Below are positions 51,584 through 60,299 of a DNA stretch of 64,000 nucleotides, piece by piece (position 1 is the first letter of the stretch; the number at the start of each line of letters is the position of its first letter). The stretch lies in contig JAHDSQ010000014.1 in assembly GCA_018432615.1 (NCBI GenBank), forward strand, positions 62,001-126,000. Direction: 5' to 3'. Made by a program: the position numbers and the translations under genes. The stretch is from Clostridia bacterium. Its GTDB lineage: Bacteria; Bacillota; Peptococcia; DRI-13; SM3-B62. The notes beneath the pieces were generated by a model. It did no database searches and had not been told where the DNA came from. It saw only the letters and a list, made by a program, of their open reading frames with translations.

Positions 51584-53593
51584 ATGAAAGGTTATTTTAA
51601 GAGTTTCTCGTTTACACTTGTTATTCTTATTAGCATTATTTTGGCGGTGGTATGTGTTAGTCTCGGTGTTATTAGTTACAATTCGGCTTCACAGGCGGTT
51701 AATGATGAAGTCGACAAAGCTTTGTTAGAGCTGTCCGAACAGGGTGGCTATCTTATTAGGTCTTATCTTGATTTGCAAATGGAGAAGTTGGAGATGGTCG
51801 CTGACGATGACATTATCAAAGATGTCGATAGAACCTGGGAGGAAAAGCTTGCAGTATTAAATGAGGAGATAGCAAGAGCCGGACATGTTCGCATGGGTAT
51901 AGCTGATCTCAACGGGGAACTGACAAGCTCAAACGGAGCCGTTTCGGATATTACGACCCGCGAGTATTATCAGGAGGCACTGGCCGGAAAAACAGCGGTT
52001 TCTGATCCGATAGTCAGTAAAGTTGATGGCTCAGTAATTATAATTTATGCGACTCCTATCAAGAGTGGTAATCAAACTGTCGGTGTTTTGGTGGCTATTC
52101 GTGACGGGAATGATTTGAGTGAAATTACCGATAAGATAACGTTTGGAGAATCCGGAGAAGGATATATGAATTCGAAAGATGGTACTATCATAGCCCATAA
52201 AAATCGGGACTTGGTAGTTAACATGCATAATGCATTGGAACAAGTAAAAACCGATCCGAGTGTAACGGTCTTAGCCGAAATGGTTGAGGTCATGATGCAG
52301 GGGGAAGCAGGCACCTGGGCCTACACATTTGAAGGGCAAGAAAGTTATGTGGGTTTTTCGCCCGTACCGGGAACAACCTGGTCGTTGGCGGTAAAGGCAC
52401 CTGCAGCAGAGGTGCTGCAGGGAGTAGAAAACCTAAGAAATACAATTTTTATGACATCTCTAATCTTTATTATCGTTGGTATAATGCTTGCCGCTGTACT
52501 GGCCAACAGAACTGTTCGTCCTTTGAAAAAGGCTACTGAACTGACACAATCGTTGGCTGAAGGTGATTGGCGGCAAGAGGTTTCCGAAAAGGATCTGAAG
52601 CGAGGTGACGAATTTGGAGACCTGTCACGTGCTATCAATGAGATGATTATTAATATCCGCAAGTTGGTATCCGGTATCGTTACAATGGTAAATGAAGTGG
52701 CGGCTTCCAGCGAAGAACTGATGGCTACCAGTCAGAGCACGGCAGCTAATATGGAAGAGGTTTCGGCTTCTACTGAGGAAATGGCGGCAAGTCTGGAGGA
52801 AGTGTCTGCTTCGGCTGATGAAATTAGTGCTTCCAGTCAGGAGATGAACGGAACGGTCGAGAACCTCAACAACGAAATGAAAAACGGTAGCGATAAAGCT
52901 AAGGCAATCGAGAATAACGCTTCTGAAATTCAAGCCCAGGTATTGCAGAATCAGAAAACAGCTACGGAAGTATATACGGATTTAGAAGGAAGAATGAAGG
53001 CTGCTATTGAGAAAGCAAAGATTATTGATGAAATTTCCAGTATGGCATCGTTAATATCCGATATTGCTTCTCAGACTAACCTGTTAGCCTTGAATGCCGC
53101 TATAGAGGCGGCCAGAGCGGGCGAACAGGGACGAGGATTTGCCGTTGTGGCGGAAGAGGTCCGCAAACTGGCGGAGCAATCTGCGGAGACGGTCACAAGA
53201 ATTCAGGGACTTACTGAACAGGTACATGCCAATGTGGGTGAGTTGACGAAGGATGCCCAAGCCTTGCTTGAATTTATGAGCACTGATGTGGATAAGGATT
53301 ACAAGGAATTTGTCAACACGGCAGATAAATATAAAATGGATGCGGTTGCCTTCTATAATCTTACCCAAGAGGCTGAGAAGCAAAGCCAGCACTCCATTGA
53401 GGTTGTAACTCAGGTAGCAAAAGCAATTGAAGAGGTAACAAGCAGTATCAATCAGAGCAATTTAGGTGTTCAGCAGATTGCGCAGAGTACGGATCACTCC
53501 AGTAAGTCTATGGTGCAGATTAATGACGCAGCCGTGAAATTAGCTGAAATGGCTGAAGAGTTATCTAACATGGCTGGAAAATTCAAGGTATAA
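51584..53593 (+). CDS. methyl-accepting chemotaxis protein with dCache-type sensor
   Basis: A 669-residue chemoreceptor. Helix 1 (about 9-30), a periplasmic-side dCache-like domain (35-280) with [10 protein letters not shown] and [13 protein letters not shown], helix 2 (about 288-308), HAMP (309-360, [21 protein letters not shown]) and a long signalling coiled coil whose tip is [20 protein letters not shown]. Glu/Gln methylation-site regions flank the tip. GAAGGGGG precedes the ATG. The ligand is unknown; no che genes are nearby. Confidence 0.94.
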   Translation: MKGYFKSFSFTLVILISIILAVVCVSLGVISYNSASQAVNDEVDKALLELSEQGGYLIRSYLDLQMEKLEMVADDDIIKDVDRTWEEKLAVLNEEIARAGHVRMGIADLNGELTSSNGAVSDITTREYYQEALAGKTAVSDPIVSKVDGSVIIIYATPIKSGNQTVGVLVAIRDGNDLSEITDKITFGESGEGYMNSKDGTIIAHKNRDLVVNMHNALEQVKTDPSVTVLAEMVEVMMQGEAGTWAYTFEGQESYVGFSPVPGTTWSLAVKAPAAEVLQGVENLRNTIFMTSLIFIIVGIMLAAVLANRTVRPLKKATELTQSLAEGDWRQEVSEKDLKRGDEFGDLSRAINEMIINIRKLVSGIVTMVNEVAASSEELMATSQSTAANMEEVSASTEEMAASLEEVSASADEISASSQEMNGTVENLNNEMKNGSDKAKAIENNASEIQAQVLQNQKTATEVYTDLEGRMKAAIEKAKIIDEISSMASLISDIASQTNLLALNAAIEAARAGEQGRGFAVVAEEVRKLAEQSAETVTRIQGLTEQVHANVGELTKDAQALLEFMSTDVDKDYKEFVNTADKYKMDAVAFYNLTQEAEKQSQHSIEVVTQVAKAIEEVTSSINQSNLGVQQIAQSTDHSSKSMVQINDAAVKLAEMAEELSNMAGKFKV

Positions 53594-53624
53594 GAAAAGG
53601 ATATTTACGGTAAAAGACACAGCG

Positions 53625-53653
53625 AAAGCAGGGGCAAGATTGCCCCTGCTTTT
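53625..53653 (+). terminator. terminator of the chemoreceptor gene
   Basis: AAAGCAGGGGC (53625-53635) pairs with GCCCCTGCTTT (53642-53652), six-base loop, ending TTTT. Confidence 0.92.
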
Positions 53654-53914
53654 AGTTCGTCCGGATGGTAATCACTTTTTTTGTCATAACTTCCTTGACT
53701 TTTGTTTTTGTTAATAGATCATGCCCTTATTAAAAGCCGCAAAATCAGAGATGTCGGAATAGGGTAAGAGCCAGAAAGTAGACTTATGGCAAACATTCAG
53801 TAGATTTTTTATTTAATTATCCTGATCATGAACAAATATGGTAGTATAAAATAAATCGAACATAATTGTTTCTGCTTATTAGGTAAAGGTTATTTACATA
53901 TAAGGGGGTATATA
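53654..53914. other. crcB upstream region
   Basis: About 260 bases, AT-rich, with no gene. A fluoride riboswitch was looked for and not found (no GGNGAUGG core). Promoter-like AT tracts lie near 53840-53905. Confidence 0.5.
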
Positions 53915-54301
53915 ATGAATACGGCACTATATGCGGCCATTGCTCTTGGAGGTGCTTTGGGAGCTTTAAGCAGATATTTTATTTCTACTTGGGTATATAA
54001 TAAGTGTGACTTTGCTTTCCCTTGGGGGACATTCGTGGTCAATATCCTTGGCTGTTTCATTCTTGGTATGGTTTTCATCTGGGGAACGGAAAGGGCGATG
54101 ATAGGCCCAAACATGCGAGCCTTTCTGGGCGTAGGATTACTAGGCGCTTTTACGACCTTTTCCACGTTCTGTTTGGAAACAATAAATATAATCAAAGACG
54201 GGGAAATAAAATCAGCCTTGCTTAATACTGTGGGAAGCGTAATATTGGGTTTGTTGGCTTTGTGGCTGGGTACAGTTATCGCCGCATTGTTATCAAAATA
54301 G
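53915..54301 (+). CDS. crcB: fluoride channel CrcB/Fluc
   Basis: A 128-residue four-helix protein. GGALGALSRYFIS, FPWGTFVVNILGCFILG and GLLGAFTTFSTFCLET are the Fluc motifs, including the Asn and the Phe-box residues that line the fluoride pore. Works as a dual-topology dimer that exports fluoride. It is followed after 25 bases by a DUF190 gene, a common pairing. Confidence 0.95.
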   Translation: MNTALYAAIALGGALGALSRYFISTWVYNKCDFAFPWGTFVVNILGCFILGMVFIWGTERAMIGPNMRAFLGVGLLGAFTTFSTFCLETINIIKDGEIKSALLNTVGSVILGLLALWLGTVIAALLSK

Positions 54302-54326
54302 ATAAGACCCACGAGGAGGTGCCTGT

Positions 54327-54668
54327 ATGGTTAAAATATCGGGGAAAGCAAGAAGGTTGCGGGTTTATCTTGGTGAAGCCGGTAAGTATAAAGGAGTCCC
54401 GGTGTATCACGCTATTGTGCTTAAGGCCAAAGAATTGGGGCTGGCGGGTGCCACCGTTTTTCGCGGCGTTGAAGGGTTTGGGGCTAATAGCAGAATTAAA
54501 ACAAGCAGAGTACTGGAATTATCCAATGATCTGCCTCTGGTAATAGATATTGTAGATAGTATTGAATACATAGAAAAAATCATGCCATTTTTAGATGATA
54601 TTGTGACGGAGGGATTAATAACTATTGAAGATGTTGAAATAATCAAATATACAACTAAAGGCGGATGA
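54327..54668 (+). CDS. DUF190 (PII-like) protein
   Basis: A 113-residue protein: KARRLRVYLGEAGKYKG, GLAGATVFRGVEGFGANSRIKT and LPLVIDIVDSIEYIEKIMPFLDD match DUF190, which has a PII-like ferredoxin fold. It is frequently encoded next to crcB and may regulate it; no mechanism is established. GAGGAGGTG precedes the ATG. Confidence 0.92.
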   Translation: MVKISGKARRLRVYLGEAGKYKGVPVYHAIVLKAKELGLAGATVFRGVEGFGANSRIKTSRVLELSNDLPLVIDIVDSIEYIEKIMPFLDDIVTEGLITIEDVEIIKYTTKGG

Positions 54669-54714
54669 ATATTGCGAAGTTCCATATATTTGTCTCTCAG
54701 ATAGCCTAGTTAGA

Positions 54715-54780
54715 AATATTGTATATTGATGCATAGATAAAAGTACAAAAATTCAGAAGTAATATAGTATATTGATACAT
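54715..54780. promoter_or_regulatory. paired 20-base repeats upstream of the nicotinate regulator gene
   Basis: AATATTGTATATTGATGCAT (54715-54734) and AATATAGTATATTGATACAT (54761-54780) differ at two positions and start 46 bases apart. They fill the promoter region of the regulator at 54861 and may be its operator pair. Confidence 0.6.
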
Positions 54781-54860
54781 TTTAAAATATGACTTATAAT
54801 GGCGATGGATATTTGATTTTTTGATCTCTTTAATAATTGTCATATTGGGGAGGCGGTCCG

Positions 54861-56438
54861 GTGGTAATAGAACTGAGTGTTTTGATTGAGGTATTGCCTG
54901 TTTTGGCCAGGATATCGGGTGGGTATGCTACAGTTACAGATAGGGAAGGTATCAGAATCAAAACATTTGATTCTAACGGTAACGAAGTTAGGGAATTAGT
55001 TGGTGTGCAATACTCGATGGCCAAGGAGGCCGGATTAACAGGAAAGATTCAAAGCGGGTTTTCGGAGATAGTAAAAAGCGCAGAAGCTTGGGCGTTACCT
55101 CTGGGGGATTATGTTTTAGCGACCAGTAATGTAGAACGCATCCAAAGAGATAAGGAATTAAAAGAATCAATAAAAACGGCGTTACCTTTTATTGCGAGAG
55201 TTGCGGGAGGCGAAGCGGTATTATTTGATAGTAGCGGTAAAAGATTAGCCAGTGTTGACCATAACGGAGAAGTTAATCCTGATTTTATTGGTAGTGTAAG
55301 CAATGCTGCTTTGCGGGCTATGCAAGAACAAAAAACAGTCATAGGGGAATCCATGTCAGTAAGTGGAGCAGTGGGGGTCAGGATACCTATAACTGAGGAT
55401 TTCGGTTTTGGTTTTAACAACGAACAGAGTGTTAAGCGCGAACATAAACTGCTCGAAGAAGTGAAAAAGTATCAATATGCTAAGTATAACTTTAACGATA
55501 TAGTCGGTGAAAGCGAAGAAATCAAAAAAGTAAAAAAAATAGGCTCTTTTGTTGCGCAAGGGTTATCTTCGGTTTTAATTACCGGCGAAACCGGGACAGG
55601 TAAAGAATTGTTCGCTCAGGCTATTCATAATAGCAGTGAAAGAAGAGCAAAGCCCTTTGTAGCTGTTAATTGTACTGCCATACCATCTTCTCTGATCGAA
55701 AGTTATTTGTTCGGCTATGTTGAAGGGGCCTTTACGGGCGCAAAAAAAGGAGGTAGCCTCGGTTGCTTTGAACAAGCGGAAGGGGGTACTATTTTTTTGG
55801 ATGAAGTCAGTGAAATGGAGTATGGATTGCAAAGCAAGCTGTTGAGGGTATTGCAGGAAAGAGAAGTGACAAGGATCGGTGGTTCTGCAAATACCAAAGT
55901 AGATGTTAGGGTTATTGCGGCAACCAACAAGGACCTTATTACTGAAATTAAGAAGGGACGGTTCAGGGAGGATTTATTCTACAGACTCAATGTTGTCCAA
56001 TTAAACATTCCGCCGCTGAGAAGAAGGGAAAAAGATATACCGTTATTAATTAAGTTTTTTATCAATAAATACAATAAAACTCTTGAAAAATTTATTCTGG
56101 AAATTGACCAAGAGGCATTAAATATTATGCTTTCCTATGAATGGCCGGGGAATGTTCGACAGTTACAGAATTGCGTTGAATATGCAATGAATATGGTTGG
56201 TATTAATGAATCGGAAATAGCCGTTCAGCATTTACCGACATATTTATTTGAAGATAATCCGGAGCTTATGAAAAGCAAATATTTAACATTAAAAGAAACG
56301 ATAAGAATCGCTGAGAAAGAGGCAATTCTTAAGGCTCTGGTTCACTACAATAATTCAAAAATAAAGGTTGCTCAAGTCTTGGGAATCAGCACTACTTCAT
56401 TATGGAGGAAAATGACGGAATATAAAATAGATGTATAA
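54861..56438 (+). CDS. sigma-54-dependent activator of the nicotinate operon
   Basis: A 525-residue activator without a receiver. The N-terminal 190 residues contain a duplicated module: VLPVLARISGGYATVTDREG (from residue 11) and ALPFIARVAGGEAVLFDSSG (from residue 107), both followed by similar helical parts; this is probably a ligand sensor. The AAA+ domain has GETGTGKE, GAFTGA and GTIFLDE; the Fis-type helix-turn-helix (NSKIKVAQVLGISTTSLWRKM) is C-terminal. GTG at 54861 follows GGGGAGG. The -24/-12 promoter of the ndh operon is 170 bases beyond its stop, so this is its likely activator, responding to nicotinate or a product. Confidence 0.88.
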   Translation: MVIELSVLIEVLPVLARISGGYATVTDREGIRIKTFDSNGNEVRELVGVQYSMAKEAGLTGKIQSGFSEIVKSAEAWALPLGDYVLATSNVERIQRDKELKESIKTALPFIARVAGGEAVLFDSSGKRLASVDHNGEVNPDFIGSVSNAALRAMQEQKTVIGESMSVSGAVGVRIPITEDFGFGFNNEQSVKREHKLLEEVKKYQYAKYNFNDIVGESEEIKKVKKIGSFVAQGLSSVLITGETGTGKELFAQAIHNSSERRAKPFVAVNCTAIPSSLIESYLFGYVEGAFTGAKKGGSLGCFEQAEGGTIFLDEVSEMEYGLQSKLLRVLQEREVTRIGGSANTKVDVRVIAATNKDLITEIKKGRFREDLFYRLNVVQLNIPPLRRREKDIPLLIKFFINKYNKTLEKFILEIDQEALNIMLSYEWPGNVRQLQNCVEYAMNMVGINESEIAVQHLPTYLFEDNPELMKSKYLTLKETIRIAEKEAILKALVHYNNSKIKVAQVLGISTTSLWRKMTEYKIDV

Positions 56439-56448
56439 AAAACATTCC

Positions 56449-56492
56449 AAAAATGAAATAGCATTTCAATTTTGAAATGCTATTTCATTTTT
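56449..56492 (+). terminator. long-stem terminator after the activator gene
   Basis: Two 21-base arms (56449-56469 and 56472-56492) are exact reverse complements around a two-base loop, with the right arm ending in a T run. It contains CATTTCA...TGAAATG, a motif that recurs at 56556-56568. Confidence 0.85.
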
Positions 56493-56555
56493 TAGCGGTT
56501 AAACAAAGGTTAAACGTTTTTCAGCAAAGGATAATGTGATAAAAAAGCGAACAAA

Positions 56556-56568
56556 CATTTCAGAAATG
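56556..56568. promoter_or_regulatory. palindrome, candidate activator binding site
   Basis: CATTTCAGAAATG is a 13-base perfect palindrome 44 bases before the -24/-12 promoter, where an upstream activating sequence is expected. The same half-sites occur in the terminator stem about 90 bases further upstream. Confidence 0.5.
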
Positions 56569-56611
56569 AAAAGATTTAAGATGAAACCATGGTGATAAGC
56601 TATCTTTCGGG

Positions 56612-56628
56612 GTGGCATGATTATTGCT
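56612..56628 (+). promoter_or_regulatory. sigma-54 promoter of the nicotinate operon
   Basis: GTGGCATGATTATTGCT matches TGGCAC-N5-TTGCW with GG-to-GC spacing of 12. Predicted start near 56639; the first start codon is at 56684. Confidence 0.88.
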
Positions 56629-56683
56629 TATTAATTATGTCGAGAAAAAAATTGTATAAATTAATATATTGGAGGTGATTTTA

Positions 56684-57550
56684 TTGGATTTTGTATATCA
56701 TAATCCTCGAAATTTGGAACAACTTTTCAATATTGTGAATGGAACAGGAAATTGTACTTTATTTGCCGGCGGGACTGACTTGTTAGTAAAAATGAAAAAA
56801 AAATTAATAGAACCGGAAAACATTGTTGATTTAAAAGGAATCGACGATTTAAAGGGGATCGTGCCGGAAGGAGAATTTCTTAATATTAAGCCGTTAGTTA
56901 CCCATGACGAGATTGAGAATTCCGAAATCATCAAGAAAAAGGCCTACGTTATTGCAGAAGCCGCAGCACAAGTGGGATCGCCACAAATCAGAAACATGGG
57001 AACGGTAGGGGGCAACATTGGGAATGCTTCACCGGCGGCAGACATCGTTCCCGCTTTGTTGGTTCTTGATGCAAAAGTAGAGATGCAAAGTATTCAAGGC
57101 CAGGAAGAAAAAGAGTTATTAAGCGTTTTTAAGGGACCGGGACAGTTAAGTATCAAGAAAGGGCAGGTCATCAGCAATATAAAAGCAAGGGTTTTGGCGG
57201 AGCAAGAAGGAGCGGCATTTATGAAATCAGGGCAGCGCAAAGCCTTGGCCATATCGGTTATCAATGGTGCCGTATGGCTTAAAGTAAATGGCAACAAGAT
57301 TGAAGATGTGAGAATTGCCTTAGGTGCCGTTGCCCCTACCCCTATAAGATTGTTTGATGTGGAAAAATGGCTGATAGGCAGGGAGGCTAATGAAGACGTA
57401 TTTAAAAAGGCCGGTGAAATGGCTAAAGAGGTAGTAAAGCCAATTGACGACATTCGTTCCAGCGCGGAATACAGAAAAACAGTGAGTGCTGCTATTGTCT
57501 ATAACGGCTTAAAAACAGCTCTGCAAAGAATAGGGGGCTTAAGTCAATGA
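56684..57550 (+). CDS. ndhF: nicotinate dehydrogenase-type hydroxylase, FAD subunit
   Basis: A 288-residue FAD-binding subunit of a molybdenum hydroxylase. LFAGGTDLLVKMKKK and IRNMGTVGGNIGNASPAADIV are the two FAD-binding signatures; RKALAISVINGAV and the C-terminal domain (YRKTVSAAIVYNGL) fit the CoxM/XdhB family. It passes electrons from the Fe-S subunit to an acceptor. TTG at 56684 is chosen because GGAGGTGA ends 5 bases upstream. The stop overlaps the ndhS start. Confidence 0.88.
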   Translation: MDFVYHNPRNLEQLFNIVNGTGNCTLFAGGTDLLVKMKKKLIEPENIVDLKGIDDLKGIVPEGEFLNIKPLVTHDEIENSEIIKKKAYVIAEAAAQVGSPQIRNMGTVGGNIGNASPAADIVPALLVLDAKVEMQSIQGQEEKELLSVFKGPGQLSIKKGQVISNIKARVLAEQEGAAFMKSGQRKALAISVINGAVWLKVNGNKIEDVRIALGAVAPTPIRLFDVEKWLIGREANEDVFKKAGEMAKEVVKPIDDIRSSAEYRKTVSAAIVYNGLKTALQRIGGLSQ

Positions 57551-58020
57551 ATACGATAAATATCAGTTTCAAACTAAACGGTAAAGATATGAAAATGGAG
57601 ATTAAACCACAATTGTTGTTGCTGGATATGTTACGGGAAGAGTTAGGTTTGACGGGGACAAAAAATGGTTGCGGCGAAGGGGATTGTGGTGCATGTACCG
57701 TGCTTTTTGACGGTAAGCCGATTTGTTCTTGCCTGGCTTTAGCGGTAAATGCGGACGGACATGAAATCACTACCGTAGAGGGATTAGGTAGCGAAGAAAA
57801 GCTTGATCCGCTACAGCAGGCATTCATTGATGAAGGTGCGGTGCAATGCGGGTTTTGTACACCCGGGATGCTCTTAAGCGCCAAAGCCCTGCTGAACAAA
57901 AACAATGACCCTTCAGATGCTGAGATTAAGAGGGCTATCTCGGGCAATCTTTGCAGATGCACCGGTTATACAAAAATTGTGAAAGCGATAAAAAAGGCTG
58001 CCAAGATGAAGGAGGTGTGA
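57547..58020 (+). CDS. ndhS: nicotinate dehydrogenase-type hydroxylase, [2Fe-2S] subunit
   Basis: A 157-residue subunit with two [2Fe-2S] clusters. The plant-type N-terminal cluster has Cys42, Cys47, Cys50 and Cys62 (CGEGDCGAC); the second uses Cys101, Cys104, Cys136 and Cys138 (CGFCTPGM, CRCTGY). It links the molybdenum site to FAD. It overlaps ndhF by four bases and is followed 2 bases later by ndhL. Confidence 0.93.
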   Translation: MNTINISFKLNGKDMKMEIKPQLLLLDMLREELGLTGTKNGCGEGDCGACTVLFDGKPICSCLALAVNADGHEITTVEGLGSEEKLDPLQQAFIDEGAVQCGFCTPGMLLSAKALLNKNNDPSDAEIKRAISGNLCRCTGYTKIVKAIKKAAKMKEV

Positions 58021-58022
58021 GA

Positions 58023-59294
58023 ATGGTTGAAAATAGGGTTGTCGGGAAATCCGTCAAAAAAATAGATGCTAAAGAAAAGGTGTTGGGTACTGCCTTATAT
58101 GCGGCTGATATAAAAAAGAAAGAAATGCTTTATGGCAAAATACTTACGAGCAATATTACTCACGGTATTTTAAAGAGTATTAACACAGAAAAGGCTAAAG
58201 CGGTAAAAGGGGTACATGCTGTATTGACCGGGGAAGATGTGCCGGGTTTGAATTCTACCGGAATGATCATTAGAGATGAACCGGTTATTGTCAAAAAGGG
58301 TGACAAGATAAGAAAGATTGGCGATACTTTGGCGATTATCGCTGCTGAAACTGAAGAAATTGCAGAAAACGCTTTAAAAATGATAGAGGTGGAAATTGAA
58401 GAACTAACGCCGGTCTTTTGTCCTTATGAAGCTATGAAAGAAGGCGCTCCGCAAGTACATGAAAAAGGTAATATTTTATCTGTCAGAAAAATAATCAAGG
58501 GTGATGTGGAGGATACGTTTAGTAAGTGCGCAGCAGTGGTGGAAGGTACATTTAAAACAGGAATTCAGGAGCATGCCTATATTGAACCGGAAGCAGGCAT
58601 TGCGGAAGTTGTTGGGGATGTAATCAATGTTTGGTGCTGTACGCAAAATCCACATATGGATCGTAAAGAGATCGCGGCGAATTTAAATGTAGGATTACAG
58701 AAAGTCAGGGTCATCCAAACAACAACTGGCGGCGGGTTTGGAGGTAAACTTGACGAATCTGTGCAAATCCATCTTGCATTATTGGCGAAAGCGACCAATA
58801 AACCGGTGAAAATGGTTTATTCAAGGGAAGAGTCCATCATTTATACCGGGAAAAGGCATCCCATTACCATGAAATATAAAACAGGCTGTGATGCTCAAGG
58901 CATGTTATTGGCGATGGAGTGTGAAATCGTGGCCGACACGGGAGCTTATGCCTCCTACGGACCCGGGGTCGCCACCAGGTGTGCTGTTCATGCCACAGGA
59001 CCATATTATGTTCCCAATGTTAAAATAACAGCCTTTTGTATTTATACAAACAATCCACGGTCAGGTGCATTTAGGGGTTTTGGAGTCCCGCAGGTAGCGC
59101 TGGCACATGAATCACAGTTAGATATGCTAGCAGAGAAAATCGGTATTACCCCATACGAGATTCGCATTAAAAATGCGCTTAGGCCTAATATGAAAACTGC
59201 AACGGATCAGTTATTGGAGCAAAGCGTAGGAATAACCAAAACACTGGAAGCCGCTAAAACCAGAGCAGAACAACTGCTTAAAATAAGGTTATAG
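58023..59294 (+). CDS. ndhL: nicotinate dehydrogenase-type hydroxylase, large molybdopterin subunit
   Basis: A 423-residue protein equal to the N-terminal half of a xanthine-dehydrogenase-type molybdenum subunit: KVLGTALYAADI, QEHAYIEPEAGIAEV, TTGGGFGGKLDESVQ and SGAFRGFGVPQVALAHE. It ends at IRL-stop where one-chain enzymes continue. The second half is encoded by the next gene with its own strong ribosome site. The NdhL/NdhM division is known for nicotinate dehydrogenase of Eubacterium barkeri (about 50 and 37 kDa chains). ATG at 58023 follows AAGGAGG. Confidence 0.9.
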   Translation: MVENRVVGKSVKKIDAKEKVLGTALYAADIKKKEMLYGKILTSNITHGILKSINTEKAKAVKGVHAVLTGEDVPGLNSTGMIIRDEPVIVKKGDKIRKIGDTLAIIAAETEEIAENALKMIEVEIEELTPVFCPYEAMKEGAPQVHEKGNILSVRKIIKGDVEDTFSKCAAVVEGTFKTGIQEHAYIEPEAGIAEVVGDVINVWCCTQNPHMDRKEIAANLNVGLQKVRVIQTTTGGGFGGKLDESVQIHLALLAKATNKPVKMVYSREESIIYTGKRHPITMKYKTGCDAQGMLLAMECEIVADTGAYASYGPGVATRCAVHATGPYYVPNVKITAFCIYTNNPRSGAFRGFGVPQVALAHESQLDMLAEKIGITPYEIRIKNALRPNMKTATDQLLEQSVGITKTLEAAKTRAEQLLKIRL

Positions 59295-59309
59295 AAAGGA
59301 GGGAGAAAA

Positions 59310-60296
59310 GTGAAAAAGAAGGGCGTTGGAATTGCAAATATGTGGTATGGGATTGGCAATACAGGTTTACCCAATCCGGCCAGTGCATATGTAGAATTAT
59401 TAGATGATGGGACAGCGATAGTTTTAACGGGGTGTGCCGATATCGGTCAAGGTTCTGATACTATCCTGGCACAAATAGCGGCTGAAGAACTGGGTATAGA
59501 CATGGATGACGTTGCCTTAATATCTGCTGATACCGGGGTGACACCCGATGCGGGAAAAACATCGGCCAGCAGACAAACATATATTTCCGGTAATGCGGTA
59601 CGCTTTGCCGCACGAGAAGCAAAAGGGGTTGTAATAGATGAAGCGGCACGGCTATTGTCAGTTGACCCTGAAAAAATAACTTTAAGGAATAAGATATTGA
59701 CGGCTGAAGGTACCGAAAAATCAATATCACTGCTTGACTGCCTAAATGAATGCAGAAAACAGGGAAAATTAACCCTTGGGCATGGCTCCTTTAATCCCGA
59801 AGTTATTGCTTTAAACTCGGAGACGGGCGAAGGCAAACCTTATGCATGTTATGGCTTTGCCACTCAGGTTGCGGAAGTCGAGGTTGATACCGAAACCGGC
59901 GATATAACAGTGCTGAGAATGGTATGCGCGCATGATGTAGGTAAAGCAGTAAACCCGTCAAATGTAGAGGGGCAAATCGAAGGCGGGGTATCAAATGGTT
60001 TAGGATACTGTTTAACGGAAGAGATTGTTGTTGAGAATGGAGTTATTAAAAATACTGATTTAGCTACGTACTTAATTCCCACTTCGTTAGATGTTCCCGA
60101 GATCGAATCTATAATAGTGGAGGACCCCGAGATGACCGGTCCTTTTATGGCCAAGGGTGTAGGGGAACCAGCGCTTATTCCTACTCCGGCTGCAATTGCA
60201 AACGCCATTTATGATGCTGTAGGTGTCAGGGTAACTGAGTTGCCGGTTAAAAAGGAGACCTTATTATTTAAGATGTTAAAAAAGGAGGTTAGTTGA
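59310..60296 (+). CDS. ndhM: nicotinate dehydrogenase-type hydroxylase, small molybdopterin subunit
   Basis: A 328-residue protein equal to the C-terminal half of the molybdenum subunit: GCADIGQGSDTILAQIAAEELG, DTGVTPDAGKTSASRQTY, HDVGKAVNPSNVEGQIEGG and KGVGEPALIPTPAAIANA, where the Glu of GVGEP is the catalytic base of the family. GTG at 59310 follows AAAGGAGGGAG. In E. barkeri this enzyme hydroxylates nicotinate to 6-hydroxynicotinate and carries selenium near molybdenum; selenium use here is unknown. Confidence 0.9.
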   Translation: MKKKGVGIANMWYGIGNTGLPNPASAYVELLDDGTAIVLTGCADIGQGSDTILAQIAAEELGIDMDDVALISADTGVTPDAGKTSASRQTYISGNAVRFAAREAKGVVIDEAARLLSVDPEKITLRNKILTAEGTEKSISLLDCLNECRKQGKLTLGHGSFNPEVIALNSETGEGKPYACYGFATQVAEVEVDTETGDITVLRMVCAHDVGKAVNPSNVEGQIEGGVSNGLGYCLTEEIVVENGVIKNTDLATYLIPTSLDVPEIESIIVEDPEMTGPFMAKGVGEPALIPTPAAIANAIYDAVGVRVTELPVKKETLLFKMLKKEVS

Positions 60297-60299
60297 TTC

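Noticed and set aside
53654-53914. Fluoride riboswitch before crcB
   Set aside because: The conserved GGNGAUGG core and the matching downstream pairing are not present in the leader.
59289-59312. Frameshift or nonsense mutation between ndhL and ndhM
   Set aside because: The second gene has its own AAAGGAGGGAG ribosome site and start, and the same two-chain organisation is known for nicotinate dehydrogenase.
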